DNA of 44,010 nucleotides from Bryobacterales bacterium (lineage in GTDB: Bacteria; Acidobacteriota; Terriglobia; Bryobacterales; Bryobacteraceae). This document shows positions 39,188-44,010 of this stretch, in pieces. The translations under genes were made by a program, and so were the position numbers. Below the pieces are notes generated by a model. That model was not told the DNA's origin. It did not search any database and was given only the letters and a program-made list of their open reading frames with translations. The DNA is taken from NCBI GenBank assembly GCA_027452065.1, contig DAIDHC010000175.1, positions 1 to 44,010 on the forward strand, given 5' to 3'. Every line of letters starts with the position of its first letter. Within the stretch, counting starts at the first letter, position 1.

Positions 39188-40617
39188 GCGCCCCTCCGCC
39201 GCCGCTCCCACTGGCTCCGGAAACTCTGCTCGGCCGGCGGCGGCAGGTCCCGTTCCTTCAGCCAACTCCCCAGCGGCCCCACCGCCATCCACCCCGGCAG
39301 CTTATTCACCCAACCGCCGCCCGCCGGCCGCGGGCTCAGCGCCGCCGCCATCTTCCCCAGCACCCCATACCACCACGGATGCGCCATCACCCACGCCCAC
39401 ACCCGGAACACCCTCCGCTCCGTCCCGCCCCTCGCCCCCGATGCCGTCACCTCCGCCCGCAGCTTCAACAACACCTTCGGTATGTCGATCTTCACCGGAC
39501 ACACCTCCGCGCACGCCCCGCACAAGCTCGAGGCGAACGGCAGCCACGGGTCCTGCTCCACCCCGTGAAACTGCGGCGTGATAATCGCCCCGATCGGCCC
39601 CGAATAAATCCACGGATAATTGTGCCCACCGATCTTCCGATACACCGGACAATGGTTCAGGCACGCCCCGCACCGGATGCAGTACAGCGACTCCCTTTTG
39701 TCCCGGTCCGCCAGCAGCTTCGACCGCCCGTTGTCCAGCAGCACCAGGTAAAACTCCTCCGGTCCGTCGGCCTCCCCCTCCCGCCGCGCCCCCGCCAGGA
39801 AAGACGTGTACACGCTCAGCGCCTGCCCCGTCGCGCTCCGTCCCAGCAGCTTCAGAAACACCGCCAGGTCCCGCGCCCGCGGGATCAGTTTCTCAATCCC
39901 CGCCACCGCAATGTGGATCCTCGGCGCCGACGAGCTCAGCCGCGCGTTCCCCTCGTTCTCCACCACCACCACCGCCCCCGACCCCGCCACCACGAAGTTC
40001 GCCCCCGTGATCCCGATCCCCGCCTCCAGAAACTTCTCCCGCAACACGCCCCGCGCAATCTTGGTCTGCTTCTCCGGCTCGGTCTCCCGCTCCACGCCCA
40101 AGCTCCCGGTCAGAATATCCGCCACGTCGTACCGCGTCTTGTGCAGCGCCGGCGCCACGATGTGATAGGGCCTCTCGTGCGCCAACTGCAGCAGATACTC
40201 CCCCAGGTCCGTCTCCACCGCCTCCACCTGCCCGCTCTCCAGCGCCTCGTTCAGGTGAATTTCTTCCGTCGTCATCGACTTCGACTTCACCACCAGCCGC
40301 TCCCCCCGCGCCCGCGCCAGTTCCAGCACAAACCGCGACACCTCCGCCCCGTCTTCGCAATACACCACCTTGCCCCCGCGCTCGGCCACCTTCCGCTCCA
40401 CTTGCGCCAGGTAGTAGTCCAGGTTTTCGATCGTGTGCCGCTTCAGTTCGTGCGCAATCCTCCTCAGCTCCTGATAGTCCGGCAGCGCCTCTTCCGACAC
40501 CGCCTTCTTCCGATGATCGATCAACCGCCCCGTCGCCGTGTAAATCGCCAACTGCAGCCGCGCATCCCCCAGCGTGCTCTCGATCCCCGCCTGCGGCACA
40601 GACGATTGCCCCTTCAT
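39184..40617 (-). CDS. lutB: lactate utilization iron-sulfur protein B
   Basis: A 477-residue LutB/YkgF protein. An N-terminal LUD domain (about 60-290; VVKSKSMTTEEIHLNEAL, GITGANFVVAGSGAVVVVENEGN, RIHIAVAGIEKLIP) is followed by a ferredoxin-like domain with CIRCGACLNHCPVY and CGACAEVCPVKIDIP, which bind two [4Fe-4S] clusters. The C-terminal DUF3390-like tail runs from about 400. It works with LutA and LutC in the cytoplasm. ATG 40617 overlaps the lutA stop by 4 nt. Confidence 0.94.
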   Translation of the reverse strand: MKGQSSVPQAGIESTLGDARLQLAIYTATGRLIDHRKKAVSEEALPDYQELRRIAHELKRHTIENLDYYLAQVERKVAERGGKVVYCEDGAEVSRFVLELARARGERLVVKSKSMTTEEIHLNEALESGQVEAVETDLGEYLLQLAHERPYHIVAPALHKTRYDVADILTGSLGVERETEPEKQTKIARGVLREKFLEAGIGITGANFVVAGSGAVVVVENEGNARLSSSAPRIHIAVAGIEKLIPRARDLAVFLKLLGRSATGQALSVYTSFLAGARREGEADGPEEFYLVLLDNGRSKLLADRDKRESLYCIRCGACLNHCPVYRKIGGHNYPWIYSGPIGAIITPQFHGVEQDPWLPFASSLCGACAEVCPVKIDIPKVLLKLRAEVTASGARGGTERRVFRVWAWVMAHPWWYGVLGKMAAALSPRPAGGGWVNKLPGWMAVGPLGSWLKERDLPPPAEQSFRSQWERRRRGA

Positions 40618-41342
40618 CGCGCCGCCAGCACTTCCGCCAGGTGCATCGTCTTCACTCCCACTCCGGCCCTCGACAGCGCGCCCTGCAACTGCATCAGGCA
40701 GCTCGAATCAATCGACACCACCGCCTCCGCCCCCGTCCTCACAATCGAGGCCACCTTCGTCCGCGCCATCCCTCCCGACACCTCCGGAAATTTCACCGAA
40801 AACGTCCCCCCGAATCCGCAGCACTCCTCCGCAATGTCCATCTCTTTCAGCGTCAGCCCCCGCACCTTCCCCAGCAGCCTCCGCGGCCCTTCCTTGATGT
40901 GCATCTCCCGCAGCGCATGGCAACTGTCGTGATACGTCACAACACCCTCGTACCGCGCCCCCACATCGTCGGTCCGCGCCACCTCCAGCAGAAACCGCGA
41001 AAATTCAAACACCCGCCCTTCGAGCGCCCGCGCCCGCTTCGCCATTTCCTGATCCCCCGGAAACAGCTCTTCGTAATGATGCGCGATCATCGACCCGCAC
41101 GAGCCCGACGGCACCACAATCCATTCCGCCCCCTCGAACACCCGCAGAAAATGCCGCGCCACGACCGCCGCCTCTTCCCGGTACCCGCTGTTGAACGCCG
41201 GCTGCCCGCAGCAGGTCTGTCCGGCCCGGAACTCCACCTCGTAGCCCAGCCTCTCCAGTACCTCCGCCATCGCCATCCCCGCCCGTGGAAAAACCTGGTC
41301 CACAATGCAGGTCACAAAGATCGATACGCGTCCCGTCGCCAT
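40614..41342 (-). CDS. lutA: lactate utilization protein A (CCG-motif Fe-S protein)
   Basis: A 242-residue LutA/YkgE protein with two cysteine-rich CCG domains: TCCGQPAFNSG (43-53) and EECCGFGGTFSVK (about 188-200), plus HDSCH near 160. Such domains coordinate an Fe-S cluster or contact a redox partner. ATG 41342 has GGGGAT upstream and gives the standard N-terminus (VSIFVTCIVDQVFP); the longer frame to 41486 runs antisense through the next gene. First gene of lutABC. No lactate permease or GntR-type regulator is adjacent. Confidence 0.93.
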   Translation of the reverse strand: MATGRVSIFVTCIVDQVFPRAGMAMAEVLERLGYEVEFRAGQTCCGQPAFNSGYREEAAVVARHFLRVFEGAEWIVVPSGSCGSMIAHHYEELFPGDQEMAKRARALEGRVFEFSRFLLEVARTDDVGARYEGVVTYHDSCHALREMHIKEGPRRLLGKVRGLTLKEMDIAEECCGFGGTFSVKFPEVSGGMARTKVASIVRTGAEAVVSIDSSCLMQLQGALSRAGVGVKTMHLAEVLAAR

Positions 41343-41398
41343 GTTTGAATCCCCGATTGTATCGCGCCCCAATGCGATCGTTTGAACAACGCCGGCGT

Positions 41399-41404
41399 TA
41401 GAAT
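41399..41404 (+). promoter_or_regulatory. -10-like box TAGAAT, possibly leaderless
   Basis: TAGAAT ends 6 nt before ATG 41411, so the transcript could start at the ATG. GAAGG lies only 1 nt before the ATG, too close to be a normal ribosome site. Confidence 0.35.
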
Positions 41405-41410
41405 GAAGGT

Positions 41411-41845
41411 ATGAAGCGCCGCGACCTTCTCCGGAGTCTCGCCATTGTCGCCCCGGCCGCCGCCCGCGCCTTCGCCGCCACGTCAAGCTCCACCAAGACC
41501 GAAACCATCCGCGGCATTCTCACCCAGACTCAGGGCCGCCCTCCCGCCCTCAGCCTCGCCTCCGGCCAGATCGTGATCCTCCACGGCGACGAATCCACCA
41601 TGGGCGTGCTCAACGATACCCGCCTGGCCAATTCAGACTTCGAAGCACTCGGCCACTTCACCTCCATCGACCACTTCGAAATCGACCCCATTCACGAGCG
41701 CGCCATGTTCGTTCACAAGGACGGCAAGCGCCTGCTGATCACCTACTGGTGCAACGTCTGCTATATCCGCACCTACACGCCCGGCCCCTGCTGGTGCTGC
41801 CAGAAATACACCGACCTCGACCTGCGCGAGTCGGTAGACGAATAA
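41411..41845 (+). CDS. exported Cys-rich hypothetical protein
   Basis: A 144-residue protein with a signal peptide that begins MKRRDLLRSLAIVAPAAARA; RR followed by DLL is Tat-like. The centre (GQIVILHGDESTMGVLNDTR, then HFTSIDHFEIDPIHERAMFV) is predicted alpha/beta. Near the end lie five Cys in 17 residues: C114 and C117 (YWCNVC), then C127, C129 and C130 (GPCWCC). They could bind a metal or a cofactor after folding. No family is recognised. It is divergent from lutA (68-nt gap) and convergent with skp. A function linked to lactate use is possible but unsupported. Confidence 0.6.
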   Translation: MKRRDLLRSLAIVAPAAARAFAATSSSTKTETIRGILTQTQGRPPALSLASGQIVILHGDESTMGVLNDTRLANSDFEALGHFTSIDHFEIDPIHERAMFVHKDGKRLLITYWCNVCYIRTYTPGPCWCCQKYTDLDLRESVDE

Positions 41846-41883
41846 CCCCCACTCCCCTGCGTTTCCCCCGGCGCCCGTTCTTC

Positions 41884-41926
41884 GGACCGCCGCGCTCGTC
41901 CCTTCTTCCGGCGCGCGCGGCGGCCC
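41884..41926. terminator. long GC stem-loop between convergent genes
   Basis: GGACCGCCGCGC (41884-41895) pairs with GCGCGGCGGCCC (41915-41926) over 12 bp (one G-U in the - strand RNA) around a 19-nt loop. It lies between the stops at 41845 and 41935 and could end transcription in both directions. There is no U-tract. Confidence 0.45.
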
Positions 41927-41934
41927 TCCCAAAA

Positions 41935-42540
41935 CTAGTTCGGCTTGGTCGCCGGAGTCTTCGGCGCAGCAGGCTTCGGAGCGGCAGGCTTCGGAGCCGC
42001 CGCCGGCGGCATCGCCGTCCCCGGGCTGCTGTTCTTATCGTAGAGATCGATGATGTCCTTCGTGATATCGATCGTGTTCGAGGCGAACAGCACCGGTGTC
42101 TGCGGTGAGCTCACATCCAGGATCAGCGAATATCCATTCGCCTTCGCATACTGGCTGATCACCACCATCAGCCTCTGCCCCAACTTCTGCAGCGCCGCCT
42201 GCTGCTCTTCCTGCAGCTCCGTCTGGTCGTCCTCCATGTCCCGCTGCAGCGTCTTCGACTGCCCGTCGATTCGCCGCATCAGCTCCTGCTTGGCCAGTTC
42301 GCTCATCGTGTTCTGGCCTTTTTGAAGCTGGTCCTTCAGCCCGTTGATCTCGTTCTGCCGCGCATCCACTTCCTTCTTCTTGGGCGCGAACTTCGTCTCC
42401 AGATCGGCCGCCGCCTTCTGCCCGTCCTTCGTGCTGATGATGGCGCCCTGTATGTTGATTACCCCGACTTTACTCTGCGCAAGCGCGAGGCCCGCGGTAG
42501 CTGCCACCATGAACGGCAGCACGAACAGCTTACTTCTCAC
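41935..42540 (-). CDS. skp: OmpH/Skp family periplasmic chaperone
   Basis: A 201-residue protein with a signal peptide (MRSKLFVLPFMVAATAGLALAQ) and the OmpH start VGVINIQGAIISTKDGQKAAADL (25-47). A long helical coiled-coil region at about 45-125 would form the tentacles of the trimeric chaperone that carries outer-membrane proteins to BamA. The C-terminal ~30 residues are a low-complexity Pro/Ala/Lys tail with repeats (APKPAAPKPAAPKTPA), not present in classical Skp. The start is GTG 42540 with AAGGAG 7 nt upstream. It lies just downstream of bamA, the usual arrangement. Confidence 0.9.
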   Translation of the reverse strand: MRSKLFVLPFMVAATAGLALAQSKVGVINIQGAIISTKDGQKAAADLETKFAPKKKEVDARQNEINGLKDQLQKGQNTMSELAKQELMRRIDGQSKTLQRDMEDDQTELQEEQQAALQKLGQRLMVVISQYAKANGYSLILDVSSPQTPVLFASNTIDITKDIIDLYDKNSSPGTAMPPAAAPKPAAPKPAAPKTPATKPN

Positions 42541-42588
42541 GACTGACTCCTTGGGTTTGAACTTTTTCTTTCAATTGTATCCAATGCC

Positions 42589-44010
42589 TCAGAATGTACG
42601 CCCGACCGTGAACCGCAGCACCGTGTCCCGCTCGTCAAACGGAAATCCCCCGAACGTCGAGTACTGCTGCACGGCTGAATTGTACGTCGTCTGGTTCGGG
42701 AACATCGACCGGTCCAGCGGCAGCGGCGGCGTAATGTTCTGATGCACCCTCAGCGGATTGTACGCGAAATACACCCGGAACGGCGCGTTCACCACCGGCA
42801 GCACCACCTGCAGCTCCAGCCCAGTTGACGCCCGCATTGCCTGCGTCCCGGGCGCAATCACCGCCCGCCCATTAAAGTTCGCCTGCGGAAACTCGCTGTT
42901 CAACTGGTCCACGCGCTGCGGGTTCAGCGCCAACTGGCTCGGAAACGCGATCTTGTCCACTCCGATGTCCAGAAACGGCGCCAGCGTCACCGGCCCCACA
43001 ATCGGAATCCGGTATTCTACGTTTCCGTAAATGTTGGTGTCCCCGCCCGGAAATACAAGCTGGTACGTCGGGATGTTCATATACACCGGATTGAATCCCA
43101 CCGACCCGTCCGAGTTCACCACTTTCTGGTACCGCCCCGACCCGTTGTCGTTCAGCACCTGCAGTTGGCTTACCGTCGGAATGAACGCGATCGGACTCAC
43201 GCTGAAGAAATCGAACCCGCGCAGGTCCTGCTCCCCGCCCGCGTAGTAACGCGAAAACGGCGGCGCTACCAGCCCGTTGTATCCCGTCAGCACACGCCCC
43301 ATGAAATGCATCGCCAATGTGTGGTTCTTGCTGAAGCCCTTGTGGAAGTACTTCAAATCCAGCGTCGGCTCCAGAGTGTCCACGTTCCCGCCCAGCCCCG
43401 CGATCCCGATCGAGGCGAAGATCGACTTGCCCGCCGTCGGGTTCATCGGATTGTTCACCGTGTTGTAGGTGTAGGATGGCGTGAACTTGCTCGTCCGGAT
43501 TCCGGTCAGCGAGTTCGGACCTCCCACGTTCTGAAAGTCCAGGTAGTTGAAATAGTCGCTCGCCGCCGTCGTCAGCGTCTTGATGTGCGAGATGTCATAG
43601 CCGTAGGTCAGCCCCACCCTCGCAAAGCTCCGCCGCAACTGATACGACACGAACACCGTCGCCCCATACCCGTCCGAGACGTAGTTCAGAAGGTTCTGCT
43701 GCCCCAGCCCGTTGTACAGCGGAATCAGGTTGTAGCCGGCAAAGATCGACGCCTGCCGCGCCTGGTCGAAGTTGTACCGCTGCATATACAGCGTGAAGCC
43801 CGCCTGCACTGGCCGGTCGAACAGATATGGCTCGGTGAATCCGAACTGGACGCTCCGCAGCAGCGTTCCCAACTGCGAGCTCAGGCTCAGCGTCTCGCCC
43901 AGCCCCAGAAAGTTGTTCGTCGAATACGAGAACCCGATGAAGCTCCCCGCAATCTCCGACACGCCGCCGTTCAACTGGATCGAGTTCTTCCCCTTCTCCT
44001 TCACCTTCAA
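42589..44010 (-). CDS. bamA: outer membrane protein assembly factor BamA, C-terminal part
   Basis: At least 473 residues of the BamA C-terminal region; the frame is open at the right edge, so the N-terminal POTRA domains and start lie outside. It starts inside the last POTRA/barrel junction (KVKEKGKNSIQLNGGVSEIAG). The beta-barrel contains GFTEPYLFDRPVQAGFTLY, YYAGGEQDLRGFDFFSVSPI (the conserved RGF motif), NVEYRIPIVGPVTLAPFLDIG and RASTGLELQVVLPVVNAPFRVYFAYNP, and ends in VGRTF with terminal Phe. It folds and inserts outer-membrane proteins. The skp gene follows 48 nt downstream. Confidence 0.94.
   Translation of the reverse strand: MKVKEKGKNSIQLNGGVSEIAGSFIGFSYSTNNFLGLGETLSLSSQLGTLLRSVQFGFTEPYLFDRPVQAGFTLYMQRYNFDQARQASIFAGYNLIPLYNGLGQQNLLNYVSDGYGATVFVSYQLRRSFARVGLTYGYDISHIKTLTTAASDYFNYLDFQNVGGPNSLTGIRTSKFTPSYTYNTVNNPMNPTAGKSIFASIGIAGLGGNVDTLEPTLDLKYFHKGFSKNHTLAMHFMGRVLTGYNGLVAPPFSRYYAGGEQDLRGFDFFSVSPIAFIPTVSQLQVLNDNGSGRYQKVVNSDGSVGFNPVYMNIPTYQLVFPGGDTNIYGNVEYRIPIVGPVTLAPFLDIGVDKIAFPSQLALNPQRVDQLNSEFPQANFNGRAVIAPGTQAMRASTGLELQVVLPVVNAPFRVYFAYNPLRVHQNITPPLPLDRSMFPNQTTYNSAVQQYSTFGGFPFDERDTVLRFTVGRTF

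Noticed and set aside
39103-40932. 609-codon + strand frame across lutC-lutB-lutA
   Set aside because: Arg/Pro/His-rich antisense shadow; the lut genes show conserved Cys motifs and overlapping start/stop codons.
1-44010. CRISPR array, tRNA/rRNA gene, insertion sequence or prophage
   Set aside because: No regularly spaced repeats, no cloverleaf or rRNA-like segments, and no transposase, integrase or phage structural genes were seen.

Overview
The window is high-GC bacterial chromosome and looks like an acidobacterium of the Solibacter/Bryobacter type. The clues are a TIGR03437-type protein at the left edge (a family found mainly in Solibacter relatives), a VWFA protein of the 'acidobacterial VWFA-related' type, an Oar-like TonB-dependent receptor with an N-terminal carboxypeptidase-regulatory domain, and many small lineage-specific exported proteins. 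The assignment is inferred from gene content; there is no rRNA marker. I saw no tRNA, rRNA, CRISPR array, intact insertion sequence or prophage. By eye the + strand is C-rich and G-poor almost everywhere, whatever strand the genes are on. This suggests one replichore with the - strand as leading strand.

Layout. 1-4.8 kb (+): end of a TIGR03437 protein, a cation diffusion facilitator, DNA polymerase X and a Nudix ADP-ribose pyrophosphatase, overlapping or tightly packed. 4.8-10.8 kb (-): a basic 49-aa protein, an exported beta-propeller-like protein, a hydantoinase-B protein, a large SIS/phosphoglucose-isomerase-like protein, a 47-aa membrane peptide coupled to RNase PH, and RdgB. 10.8-11.6 kb (+): two small membrane or membrane-anchored proteins. 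11.6-20.1 kb (-): two paralogous small membrane proteins, a rhomboid protease and a VWFA protein, then a probable operon of response regulator, exported GH3 enzyme, UPF0173 hydrolase, peroxiredoxin, ThiE and APC permease.

20.1-30.1 kb is mostly +: a Gfo/Idh/MocA oxidoreductase, a palindrome-rich convergent gap, two divergent M24 peptidases (one Tat-exported on -), a mutarotase-like exported protein, a CHASE2 histidine kinase with a sigma-54-type response regulator, a YjbR protein (-), a GNAT acetyltransferase and an exported hypothetical. 30.1-44.0 kb is mostly -: a SulP-like transporter lacking STAS, a Tat-exported HisC-like aminotransferase, a 1163-aa TonB-dependent receptor behind a structured AT-richer leader, a small exported HExxH protein, a lysozyme-like protein, the lutABC operon, Skp/OmpH, and BamA cut by the right edge. 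Two + genes lie in this part: a 49-aa membrane peptide and a Cys-rich exported protein.

Functional themes are nucleotide-pool and RNA housekeeping (NudF, RdgB, Rph, PolX), outer-membrane biogenesis (BamA-Skp), lactate oxidation (LutABC), peptide and amino-acid scavenging (M24 peptidases, APC permease, HyuB) and two-component signalling. I found no complete new defence or biosynthetic system. The most unusual items are the tandem small-membrane-protein paralogues, several short genes too small for routine calling, the structured region upstream of the TonB receptor, the exported aminotransferase, and repeated -10-like boxes 6-8 nt before start codons, which suggest leaderless transcripts.
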